Source: Bacillota bacterium (GTDB taxonomy: Bacteria > Sysuimicrobiota > Sysuimicrobiia > Sysuimicrobiales > Segetimicrobiaceae). From it: a stretch of 63,889 bases of DNA. Both the position numbers and the translations under genes were made by a program. The stretch spans positions 1 to 63,889 of the forward strand of contig JAJPIA010000041.1 in the NCBI GenBank assembly GCA_021324975.1, in the 5' to 3' direction. The notes under the pieces are model-generated. The model searched no databases. It was not told the DNA's origin and was given only the letters and a program-made list of their open reading frames with translations. Positions 31,294 to 39,563 of the stretch are shown here, one piece after another (within the stretch, counting starts at the first letter, position 1; each line of letters starts with the position of its first letter).

Positions 31294-31322
31294 CTTATAC
31301 CACGGCAGACGATCGACGTCAA
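31294..31322 (-). promoter_or_regulatory. Promoter of glnA
   Basis: Minus-strand TTGACG (31322-31317), exactly 17 bases, TATAAG (31299-31294). Transcription should begin near 31287, which is the first base of hairpin P1. The tight fit of promoter and hairpin supports a dedicated leader of about 113 bases. Confidence 0.82.
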
Positions 31323-31342
31323 CGGAGCCCGCGCTCGGGTTG

Positions 31343-33106
31343 TCACCGCGCCTTTCGGCGCGCGCCGGAGGACACGGCCGTACGCTTTCCGGAGGGCCGA
31401 GCCGGCGGCTTCCCGCGCCGTTTGCCCGGCGCCGATCGCTTCGGGCGCGCAGACTTCCGCGGCGCGATCCGCGAGGCCTTTGCCGGCGTGCGGCGAAGGG
31501 GGACGGGCTCGGCCGGAGGCCCGCCGACCGGTACGAGCTCGAACCGCGCCGTGGGCGCCGGCACCGTGGCGCCCTTGACGGCCCCCGGCAGGATGCGGAA
31601 CACCGGGCACAAAAACACCTCGATCCTGCCGCCACCCGGCGCGAACAGGGCCGGGAGGTGCAGCGCGCGTAACCCGACGATCGTCAACGGTCCCGTTGGC
31701 GGCGTGCTGAGCCACCGCCGCACGGTATCGTACGCCGGCGTGTCGGGAATCGCGACGGCCGTGATGCGCATGCGCCGCGCGGCGTCGCCGAACGCGAACA
31801 GGAACGGCTTCCCCTCCACGAACCGGCTGCGGCCACCGTAGAACTGGCCGGTCATGTACACGTACGCGGTCTCCGTTACGGGGGCATGCCGGAACGTCAT
31901 GGTTCCGCCGGTGAACGCCACGCGCGTGGACGGCTGAAAGTCCGGAAACGGCATCGCGTGGACCGTCTCCACCTGCGTCCACTCGGCGCCGCCCGGGGCG
32001 TCGAGCGGGATCGGCGGGAACGTCAGGCCGCGCTCCGTCCTCACGCTACGAACGGGGTGGAGCTCGAGCAGGCGAGGTACCGACGGGTGCGCGCCCGACG
32101 CGTGGTCCGGGAGGAGGCGCAGGAGCCCCGTCACCGTCACCCGTTGTTGGGTTCCGATCACCTCGTCGAGCAGCTGCCCGTACTGGCTGTGGGCGGTGCC
32201 GCCCGCGTCCAGCGTCCCGGGCCGGATCGCGTTTTGAATGACGCACGCCACGCTGCCCGAGCCGTTGGATTCCCTCGGCGAAGGCGTCAAGCCAAACGCC
32301 ACGCCGAGGCCATACTCGCCCTCCGGGCTGCGCGCGGCCACGTACCCCTCGAGCGTGACATCCAGCCCCGGACTGAAGCGGAGATAGGCGAGCGGTTCCG
32401 CCCCGGAGACGACCAGGTCGGCATGGTCCGTCCCGCCGGGCAGCATCTGCACCGCGCTCAGCACGCGCAGCAGGTCCGCCGGGGTGCGGATGTCGATGCG
32501 GCCCGCCGGCCGGGCGGGGGTGTGTTGCCGCATCTCGTCCGAGACGAGAATCGCCCGCGCGATCTCGCGCATCGGCGTGCGCGTGTTGCGGCTCTGACGC
32601 TGGATCCGGAGAAACGCCTCCTGCTCGTCGATGCCCTCGCGCTGCATCAGGATGCCCTTCGCCCGGTCGACCAGCTTGCGTGTCTCCAGCGTCTCCTTGA
32701 GGTTGCCCACTTCTTGCTGCAGCGCGCGCAACTCGCCGAAGCGGGCCATCGCCACCTCGATCACCGGCACGAGCTCCGCTTCCCGCACGGGCTTGACGAG
32801 GTAGGCGAGCACGCCCGCCTCCTGAGCGCGCTGCACGAGGTCGCGCTCGCTCCACGCAGTAAGGAGCACGATCGGCCGCGGCTGACGCGTCATGATCGTC
32901 GACGCCGCGGAGATGCCGTCGAGGCCCGGCATCTTGATGTCCATGAAGATCAGGTCGGGCGCGAGCTTGCCGGCGAGCGTCACCGCCTCCTCGCCGTCCG
33001 CGGCCTCACCGACGACTTGGTAGTCGTGCTCCTCCAGCATCGTGCGGAGCCCCATCCGGATGACCGGCTCGTCGTCGGCGATCAGGATGCGCAGCGCCTC
33101 GGTCAT
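31343..33106 (-). CDS. ANTAR-domain response regulator with long C-terminal extension
   Basis: A 587-residue protein. A receiver domain (about 5-120) has the acidic pair in ADDEP, phospho-acceptor Asp in FMDIKMPG (near 56) and Lys in YLVKPV. An ANTAR RNA-binding domain follows (about 135-192; VDRAKGILMQREGIDEQEAF and the helix PMREIARAIL). Ordinary EutV-like regulators stop there, but this frame continues about 390 residues: a strand-rich region with two similar stretches ending VTVTGLLRLL...HPVRSV and LTIVGLRALH...CPVFRIL, then a 50-residue Lys/Arg/Pro/Ser tail. It overlaps the kinase gene by four bases and lies directly upstream of glnA on the same strand. Confidence 0.85.
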   Translation of the reverse strand: MTEALRILIADDEPVIRMGLRTMLEEHDYQVVGEAADGEEAVTLAGKLAPDLIFMDIKMPGLDGISAASTIMTRQPRPIVLLTAWSERDLVQRAQEAGVLAYLVKPVREAELVPVIEVAMARFGELRALQQEVGNLKETLETRKLVDRAKGILMQREGIDEQEAFLRIQRQSRNTRTPMREIARAILVSDEMRQHTPARPAGRIDIRTPADLLRVLSAVQMLPGGTDHADLVVSGAEPLAYLRFSPGLDVTLEGYVAARSPEGEYGLGVAFGLTPSPRESNGSGSVACVIQNAIRPGTLDAGGTAHSQYGQLLDEVIGTQQRVTVTGLLRLLPDHASGAHPSVPRLLELHPVRSVRTERGLTFPPIPLDAPGGAEWTQVETVHAMPFPDFQPSTRVAFTGGTMTFRHAPVTETAYVYMTGQFYGGRSRFVEGKPFLFAFGDAARRMRITAVAIPDTPAYDTVRRWLSTPPTGPLTIVGLRALHLPALFAPGGGRIEVFLCPVFRILPGAVKGATVPAPTARFELVPVGGPPAEPVPLRRTPAKASRIAPRKSARPKRSAPGKRRGKPPARPSGKRTAVSSGARRKAR

Positions 33107-34770
33107 CCGGCGCCCCCGGCGTGGAGCGGCATCGTGATGACGGCCCGTGTGCCGCCCGCGTTGGTAAAGGCGATCGTCCCCTTGAGGTCGTCCCGCACCA
33201 GCGTGTGCACGATCTCGAGCCCGAGATCGCCCGACCGGTCCGGGGCGAAGTCCGGCGGCAGCCCCACGCCGTCGTCCTGCACGTCGACCCGCAGCGACGC
33301 GCCGGCGGCCGCGAGCGCGATCTTCACGGTCCCGCGCCGGCGCCCGGTAAAGGCGTGCTCCATCGCGTTTTGGAGCAGCTCGTTGACGACCAGCGCGAGG
33401 GACGTCGCCTGCCGGCTGGGCAGGCTGACGTCGTCCCCGCTGACGTGGACCGCCAGCGCGAACCCCGGCGGGGCCATTGAGCTCGCGACCGTGTGGGCGA
33501 CGCGGTCGAGCATCTCACGCACGGCTACGTGGCGCAGCCCCTCGGCGGCGAGGATCTCGTGCACCGCGGCGATGCTCAGGATCCGGTTGATCGTCTCCGT
33601 CAGGACCTCGCGTCCCGAGACCGCGCGGCCCTCGCGCAGCTGCAGCCGGAGCAGCATCGCGATCATCTGGAGATTGTTCTTGACGCGGTGGTGCATCTCG
33701 CGCACCATCGCCGACTTGACGACCAGGCTGGCGTTCTCGATCGCCAGCGCGGTTTGGTTGGCGAGCGTCTGCAGCATGTTGATTTCGGGCCGCGTGAACT
33801 GATGCCGCCGTGCCGTGTAGCAGTTGACCACGCCGAGCGTGCGGTCGCGGACCCGGAGGGGTACTGAGAGCAACGAGCGCACGGCCGGAGGCTGCGCGAC
33901 TTCGCGCGTGCGGAACCTCGGGTCGTCGGCCAGCTCCACGCTCATCGCCGGCTGCCCGGAGGCGGCCGCTTCGCCGGGGATGCCTTCGCCGACCCGGAGC
34001 GTCGTGCGCGGGCGCGGCCCCGCCGCCTCGGGATGCTCCGCGGCGAGCACCAGCTCGTTGCCGTCCAGCAGCATGAGGGTGCACAGCGGTGCGTCGAAGA
34101 CCCGGGCGGCCATCTCCACGACCAGGCGGAGGATCTGCTCGAGGTAGAGCGGGGACGTGAGCGTCTCGCTCACCTCGGCCAGGGTGCGGAGCTCCATGAT
34201 CTGGCGCCGCATGCTGTCGTACAGCCGCGCCTTCTCCAGCGCGCCGCTTGCCAGGTCCGCGATGATGCTCAGGAGCTCGATCTCGTCCTCGCCCCATTCG
34301 TGCGCGCGGGTGGTTTGCACGTTGACCGCGCCGAGGACCTTGCCGGCCATCGTGAGCGGCACGGCGAGCAGGGAGTGGAACCGGCTCTCGTCGGTGCCGG
34401 GCACGTACTTGAAGCGCGGGTCGGCCTGCGCGTGCGCGGACGCGACGGGGCGGCCCGTGGCCGCGGCGTGCCCGGTCAGTCCTTCGCCGAGCCGCAGGCG
34501 CCCCCGGCCCACGGCCTGAGGCGCCAGTCCCGTCGTGGCCTTGAGGATCAAGTCCTGCGATTCCAGCAGGTAGATCGAGCAGCTGTCCACGCGCATCACG
34601 TCCGCCGTGGTGCGCGTGATCAACGTCAGCGTCGTATCGAGGTCGAGGGCGGCGCTGATGGCGCGGCTGATGGTGCGGAGCGCGGAGATCTCCGCCGTCT
34701 TCCGCGCCAGCTGCTGCGCGGCATCGCGCGAGCGCAGCTGCTCGCGGGTCATCCCGCCGCGGGTGGGCAC
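33103..34770 (-). CDS. GAF-GAF-HisKA_2 sensor histidine kinase
   Basis: A 555-residue soluble kinase without membrane segments. Two GAF domains (about 30-180 and 200-345), each with the 'SLLAVPL/SLLSVPL' strand, are followed by an HisKA_2 box with the phospho-acceptor His in VREMHHRVKNNLQMI (near 355) and an HATPase_c domain with NELLQNAMEHAF and DDGVGLPPDF. This is the EutW-type kinase architecture that pairs with ANTAR regulators. It would sense a small cytoplasmic ligand and phosphorylate the overlapping regulator. Downstream genes point to nitrogen control, but the ligand is unknown. Confidence 0.9.
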   Translation of the reverse strand: MPTRGGMTREQLRSRDAAQQLARKTAEISALRTISRAISAALDLDTTLTLITRTTADVMRVDSCSIYLLESQDLILKATTGLAPQAVGRGRLRLGEGLTGHAAATGRPVASAHAQADPRFKYVPGTDESRFHSLLAVPLTMAGKVLGAVNVQTTRAHEWGEDEIELLSIIADLASGALEKARLYDSMRRQIMELRTLAEVSETLTSPLYLEQILRLVVEMAARVFDAPLCTLMLLDGNELVLAAEHPEAAGPRPRTTLRVGEGIPGEAAASGQPAMSVELADDPRFRTREVAQPPAVRSLLSVPLRVRDRTLGVVNCYTARRHQFTRPEINMLQTLANQTALAIENASLVVKSAMVREMHHRVKNNLQMIAMLLRLQLREGRAVSGREVLTETINRILSIAAVHEILAAEGLRHVAVREMLDRVAHTVASSMAPPGFALAVHVSGDDVSLPSRQATSLALVVNELLQNAMEHAFTGRRRGTVKIALAAAGASLRVDVQDDGVGLPPDFAPDRSGDLGLEIVHTLVRDDLKGTIAFTNAGGTRAVITMPLHAGGAG

Positions 34771-34804
34771 ACCGTTCTCCCCCGACCTCGACGCGGATCC
34801 ACGC

Positions 34805-37198
34805 TCAGCGCTGTTGCGCGGACGACGCGAGCGGCTCCGGCGCGCGCGCCGCGGGCATCATGCGTGCGGCCGCTTGGATGTCCTGGGTCTTGAACGCGCT
34901 GCGCCGGTTCGCGGCGACCGCCCAGGCCATGAGGGCGAGCGCGATCGCCACCACGGCGCCGCGCACCGCCCCGCTGATTGGCATGATCGTCACCGGGGCG
35001 ATCAGGATGCTCACGAGGTTCATGACCTTGATGAGCGGGTTGAGCGCCGGGCCGGCCGTGTCTTTCATGGGGTCCCCGACCGTGTCGCCGATCACGCCGG
35101 CCTTGTGGTAGTCCGTGCCCTTGCCTCCGAGGAAGCCGTCTTCGATCTTCTTCTTCGCGTTGTCCCAGGCGCCGCCCGTATTGGCCTGGAACACGGCCAT
35201 CAGCTGGCCCGTCAGGATGGCCCCGGCGAGGAACGCCCCGAGCGGAGCGGCGCCCAGCGCCATGCCGACCATGATCGGGGCGGAGATGGCGACGACAGCC
35301 GGCGACGCGAGCTCCCGCTGGGCGGCCAGCGTGGCGATGTCCACGCACCGATCGTATTGCGGTTTCCCGGTCCCCTCCATGATGCCGGGAATCTCGCGAA
35401 ACTGCCGGCGGACTTCCTCCACGATGTAGAAGGCGGACCGGCCGACCGCCCGGATCAGGAACGCCGACACGAGAAACGGCACGGCGCCCCCGACGAGCAG
35501 GCCGATGAAGATGAGCGGCAGGTTCACCTGGATCCCGATCCGATCCAGCGCCGCCGTGGCGGCGGCCCCGCCCTGCGCCAGCGTGGATTGCAGCGTCGCG
35601 GCGGAGGCGAGGAGGTTGGCCTGACCGACGAACGACCGGAACAACGCGGTCGCGGCCAGCACCGCGCTGGCGATGGCGAAGCCCTTGGTCAACGCCTTGG
35701 TCGTGTTGCCGGCCTGGTCCAGTTGCGCGACGATGTAGCCCGCGTCCGCGCCCGAGGCGTTCGGCTCGTGGGCGATGCCGGACATCTCGTAGATGCCGTT
35801 CGCGTTGTCGACGATCGGCCCGAATGTGTCCATCGCCAGGATGTACCCCGTCATCGTGAGCAGCCCCAGCCCGGACAGCGCGACCCCGTAGCCGGCGAGC
35901 GCGAGATCGGCCTGAAAGATTGAGAACGACGCGAGAATGGTCGCGCCGATCGCCAGGATCGCCCAGACGGACGACTCCAAGCCGTACCCGAGCCCCGACA
36001 GCAGAAACGTGGCCGGCCCCGTCTTGGTGGAGTACGCCATCTCGGTGACCGCCTTCTTGTCGGACGCGGTGAACTGATCCGTGAGCCACTTGATGAACAA
36101 CGCGAGCACCAGTCCGGTCACGAGCGCAAAGAAGAACCGCCAGTCCGCGGCGCCGCTGCGGGGATCCCTGAGGTACAGACCGTTGACGAGCGCAAACCCG
36201 GCGGTCGCCGCCGCCGCGGAGATCCACAGCCCGCGGGTGATCGGAGCCATCGGGTCCTCCGCGTTCCCGCCGGCGCGCACGGCCCACGTCCCGATGATCG
36301 ATGCGAACACGCCGACCGCCTGCACGAGCAGCGGAAAGATCACGAGCTTGAGCGCAAACGCGGACGCCGCCCCCGCATACCCCGCACGGAACTGCGGATC
36401 GAGGAGCGCCCCTGCGCCCAGGATAATCGCCGCGACCAGCGTCACCTCGTACGACTCGAACACGTCCGCGGCCATGCCGGCGCAGTCGCCCACGTTGTCG
36501 CCGACGTTGTCGGCGATCGTGGCGGCGTTGCGCGGGTCGTCCTCGGGGATGCCGACCTCGACCTTGCCGACGAGATCCGCGCCGACGTCGGCCACCTTGG
36601 TGTAGATGCCGCCGCCGATACGCATGAACGAGGCGACGAGCGAGCCGCCGAATCCGAACCCCACGAGTACCCGGGTCGCGTCCCCGCGGAAGAGCAGGAA
36701 GATGATCGTCGCGCCCAGCAGGCCGAGCCCGACGGTGAACATCCCGGACACGGTGCCCGCCTGAAACGCCGTTTCCAGCGCTTCCTTAAATGTGCGCGTC
36801 GCGGCGTAGGCGGTACGCACGTTGCCGCGGACGGCGAGGTTCATCCCAACGTAGCCGGCGCCGTAGCTCGCCAGGCATCCCATGAGGAAGGCCAGGGCGA
36901 TGCCGACGGCGAGCGTGGGGTTGGTATAAATCGGAAGGTAGAGGAAGAACAGCGCGAGCGTGATGGCGATGACAAAGAGCGACATCGTGCGGAACTGGCG
37001 GCGGAGATAGGCACGCGCGCCCTCCTGGATCGCCGCCGCGACCTGCTGCATCGACGCCGGTCCGGCGCTGCGACCGAGGACCCGCGCGCTCAACCACCAG
37101 CCGTACACGAGCGCCACGGCCGCCGCGATCACGACGATCCACAAGAGCGCGGATTCGAGCCCGCCGAACGACGGGAGTCTGATGCTCGACTCGTTCAT
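34805..37198 (-). CDS. hppA: Membrane-bound proton-pumping pyrophosphatase, K+-independent type
   Basis: A 797-residue H+-PPase with about 16 helices. The substrate motif DVGADLVGKVE is near residue 200, followed by DNVGDNVGDCAGMAADVFE. The segment GNTTKALTKGFA has Lys where K+-dependent enzymes have Ala, which marks the K+-independent subfamily. It couples PPi hydrolysis to H+ export. ATG 37198 follows CCAGGAGGCTGCATC; in-frame upstream sequence crosses the promoter. The last residues are Ala/Pro-rich. It stands alone behind its own promoter. Confidence 0.95.
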   Translation of the reverse strand: MNESSIRLPSFGGLESALLWIVVIAAAVALVYGWWLSARVLGRSAGPASMQQVAAAIQEGARAYLRRQFRTMSLFVIAITLALFFLYLPIYTNPTLAVGIALAFLMGCLASYGAGYVGMNLAVRGNVRTAYAATRTFKEALETAFQAGTVSGMFTVGLGLLGATIIFLLFRGDATRVLVGFGFGGSLVASFMRIGGGIYTKVADVGADLVGKVEVGIPEDDPRNAATIADNVGDNVGDCAGMAADVFESYEVTLVAAIILGAGALLDPQFRAGYAGAASAFALKLVIFPLLVQAVGVFASIIGTWAVRAGGNAEDPMAPITRGLWISAAAATAGFALVNGLYLRDPRSGAADWRFFFALVTGLVLALFIKWLTDQFTASDKKAVTEMAYSTKTGPATFLLSGLGYGLESSVWAILAIGATILASFSIFQADLALAGYGVALSGLGLLTMTGYILAMDTFGPIVDNANGIYEMSGIAHEPNASGADAGYIVAQLDQAGNTTKALTKGFAIASAVLAATALFRSFVGQANLLASAATLQSTLAQGGAAATAALDRIGIQVNLPLIFIGLLVGGAVPFLVSAFLIRAVGRSAFYIVEEVRRQFREIPGIMEGTGKPQYDRCVDIATLAAQRELASPAVVAISAPIMVGMALGAAPLGAFLAGAILTGQLMAVFQANTGGAWDNAKKKIEDGFLGGKGTDYHKAGVIGDTVGDPMKDTAGPALNPLIKVMNLVSILIAPVTIMPISGAVRGAVVAIALALMAWAVAANRRSAFKTQDIQAAARMMPAARAPEPLASSAQQR

Positions 37199-37243
37199 GA
37201 TGCAGCCTCCTGGCCGTCGTCTACGCTGAGCGCGGCGTTTTTC

Positions 37244-37273
37244 ATAATACCAGAGCCCGGGCGGGCGATTCAA
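37244..37273 (-). promoter_or_regulatory. Promoter of hppA
   Basis: Minus-strand TTGAAT (37273-37268), 18 bases, TATTAT (37249-37244), followed by GAAAAACGCCGCGC. Predicted start near 37237, leader about 39 bases with AGGAGG. Confidence 0.75.
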
Positions 37274-37295
37274 GAAAAAGTGGCGCCCAAGTGGG

Positions 37296-37311
37296 GAAAA
37301 TCGCGATTTTC
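37296..37311. promoter_or_regulatory. 16-base perfect palindrome GAAAATCGCGATTTTC
   Basis: A perfect AT-flanked inverted repeat with a CGCG centre, 23 bases upstream of the hppA -35 box. It could be an operator for hppA. The flanks are GTGGG and GGTCGG. No T-run suited to a terminator adjoins it. Confidence 0.4.
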
Positions 37312-37418
37312 GGTCGGATTTGGCACGGAGACGCCGGATTTCGGCTGCAGAATCCTGTGCCGGAGGTTGGACGGGGAGAACGTGCGCCTAGGGCGCCGGC
37401 ACCTGGCCGCCTCGAGGG

Positions 37419-37928
37419 CTAGCGGCCCGGGTCCGTCTGCATGAAGCTTACCTGCGCCGCCGCGTCGATCCCGTGCTGCGTAAAGAAACCCTGATTTACC
37501 TCCAATGCATAGCGGTACGGCGTCTTGGGGCCGTACGTCGGCAGCTGATCGCCCGACGGATCGGGTGCCACGGGCATGTCCATCAGCGCCACGATGCGCC
37601 ACGACTTGTCGATGAACGCGATCGAGAGCGGAATGAGGGTATTCTTCATCCAGAACGGGGTGTCGGTGTCGTCGCGAAACCAAAACAACATGCCGGCGTC
37701 CGGCGCGAGCGACGTCCGGCACATGAGCCCGGTCTCCTGCGAGACCTCGCTGTCCGCGATTTCGACCCGCACGCGCGCGGTCGCGCCGCGCTCGGTAAAC
37801 GCCACGACCCCGTGCTTGTACGTGAATCCCCCGGGCGCAATGCAGGCCGCCTGCGCCGCGGGCACGCGGAGGCCGAGGCACACGAGCGCCAGGATGCCGA
37901 TCCCCGCCGCCGCGAAGAACCTCTGCAT
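37419..37928 (-). CDS. DUF192 secreted protein
   Basis: A 169-residue protein with a signal peptide (cleavage near AQAACI) and a DUF192 domain at about 36-160. Family marks: 'VEIADSEVSQETGLMCRTSL', MLFWFRDDTDTPFWMKNTLIPL and a C-terminal 'YALEVNQGFFTQHGI'. DUF192 is a small beta-barrel-like fold of unknown function, sometimes linked to archaeal and bacterial envelope functions. ATG 37928 begins the signal peptide. It may be co-transcribed with the lipase-like gene upstream, with a 47-base gap. Confidence 0.85.
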   Translation of the reverse strand: MQRFFAAAGIGILALVCLGLRVPAAQAACIAPGGFTYKHGVVAFTERGATARVRVEIADSEVSQETGLMCRTSLAPDAGMLFWFRDDTDTPFWMKNTLIPLSIAFIDKSWRIVALMDMPVAPDPSGDQLPTYGPKTPYRYALEVNQGFFTQHGIDAAAQVSFMQTDPGR

Positions 37929-37975
37929 TGCGCCGCCGTCTCCCTCCCGCGCGGCCGCCCAAGCCGCGTCGTGCC

Positions 37976-39532
37976 TCAGTGTAGCATGCGGTCCAGCCAC
38001 GCGAGAATCCTGGGGACGGCCGGATTATCGACCGCGTTCTCGATGTCGAGGTGCGTGAACCCGGGCAGGATCTCCACGCTCTGGTCGGCCGACGGCGTGG
38101 CGATGTGCCGCAGGTAGAACGCGGCGGTCTGCGGTCGGCGGACCAGCCCCTCTCCCGCCCCCAGGACGAGGACCGGCACGTCCATGTACCGTACCTGGGT
38201 GAGGCTGGCGTAGCGCCGGGCAAATTCGTCGCTGGTGTCCAGGCCGGCCGCCAACCCGAGATCGAGCACGAGCCGCCACGGGACGTACCATTGGGTGAAG
38301 TCCGCGCCGGGCCGCAGCATGGCCGCGTTGAACGCGCGGAGATCCACCCGGCCTCTCGGCTCCGTCTGCGTGTATGGAATCCATCCAATCAGCGCGTGCC
38401 CCGGCGCGGGCTCCCCGCTCGCGAGATCCAAGAGGCCGTCGGGGCGGAGCGAGGCGGGGTCGGGGATCTCTTTGAAGACGCCGAGCGGGGCGCCGATCGA
38501 TGCGCGCACGAGTAGATCGCGCTGCATGCGGTCGGAGAAGATCGCCCCGAGCAGCGCCTCGTTCGTGATGGCGAGGCCGTCGCGGGGCGGAAACGGCAGC
38601 CGGCTCGCCGCATGAGGCCGCAGGTAGGCGTACACCGCGATGACGTCGAGCAAGATGCTGTCCCGCGGGCGCGCGACGTCCTGGATGTCCGTGAACGGCG
38701 CCGCCAACCGCCGCACGAGGGCGCGCACGCCGGGGATGCGAGGAAGCAGCGGGATGTGCACGCCGTCCAGATATTGGCCGCCGGTGAGGCGCGGGATCAA
38801 CGACAGCGGCACGCCGTCGAGAAGCAGCAGGCCGCTGAGACCGTGTGCGCCGGCGCCGGGGGAAGGGGTCGGCACGCCGTGGTCCATGGCCACCGGCTCC
38901 GGTCCCGGCACCCGGTCGAAGTCATAGCCCGCGTACAGCGCGGCAAGGATCCCGCCGAGGGAGTGGCCGCCGAGCACGACGTGCCCGCCGGGATCGCGCC
39001 GGTGCGCCTCCGCGACGATCGCGTGGATGTCCCGGAGATGCACGTCGAGTCCCCAGTACGCCGCGTACGCCACGGCGTTCGCGGAGAGGGGATGATACGT
39101 GTCACCGTCGATGGGGAGACCGCCGTAGTAGTAGCCGAGCGCGAAGTCGGGGTTTTGGTACGCGAGCGCGGCCTCGATGCCGCGGCGGTCCTGCAGGAGG
39201 GTTGCACGCGGTGCGACGATCCAGACCTCCAGGCGCGCGTCGCGCCGCACGAGCTGGCGCGCCAAGATGTCGAGCGTATTCGGCCCCGAATTGAGACCGG
39301 GGATGAGCACGAGCACGACCGCGGGCGCGGGCGCGCCGGGCGTGAAGTATCGGAACGCGACGGCGCGATTGTACACGTCCGGCGTGTGAGGTTCGCGGTC
39401 GCCCGGCACGTTCACGGGCGCGCGTTCGACCGCGCCGGCGGACGGCTGCGCCGCGCCGGGCCCGATGCATGCGGCGACGAGCACGGCACCGACGGTGACC
39501 GCGCACAGCGCGGCGCGTAGCCTCACGCTCAT
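37976..39532 (-). CDS. Secreted/lipoprotein alpha/beta hydrolase
   Basis: A 518-residue exported hydrolase. The N-terminus ends its hydrophobic core with VLVAAC, a plausible lipobox (Cys22). The nucleophile elbow is GGHSLGGIL (near residue 192), preceded by VLVLIPGLNSGPNTLD. A late 'LPGFTHLDIENA' segment supplies the probable catalytic His, and VLVLGAGEGLV the acid region. It is larger than a simple lipase, with about 150 residues inserted between nucleophile and His. The substrate is unknown. It is divergent from the flavoprotein gene at 39564. Confidence 0.78.
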   Translation of the reverse strand: MSVRLRAALCAVTVGAVLVAACIGPGAAQPSAGAVERAPVNVPGDREPHTPDVYNRAVAFRYFTPGAPAPAVVLVLIPGLNSGPNTLDILARQLVRRDARLEVWIVAPRATLLQDRRGIEAALAYQNPDFALGYYYGGLPIDGDTYHPLSANAVAYAAYWGLDVHLRDIHAIVAEAHRRDPGGHVVLGGHSLGGILAALYAGYDFDRVPGPEPVAMDHGVPTPSPGAGAHGLSGLLLLDGVPLSLIPRLTGGQYLDGVHIPLLPRIPGVRALVRRLAAPFTDIQDVARPRDSILLDVIAVYAYLRPHAASRLPFPPRDGLAITNEALLGAIFSDRMQRDLLVRASIGAPLGVFKEIPDPASLRPDGLLDLASGEPAPGHALIGWIPYTQTEPRGRVDLRAFNAAMLRPGADFTQWYVPWRLVLDLGLAAGLDTSDEFARRYASLTQVRYMDVPVLVLGAGEGLVRRPQTAAFYLRHIATPSADQSVEILPGFTHLDIENAVDNPAVPRILAWLDRMLH

Positions 39533-39563
39533 GTGAGGGAATACGTTTAGGCGCGGGAAGGAA

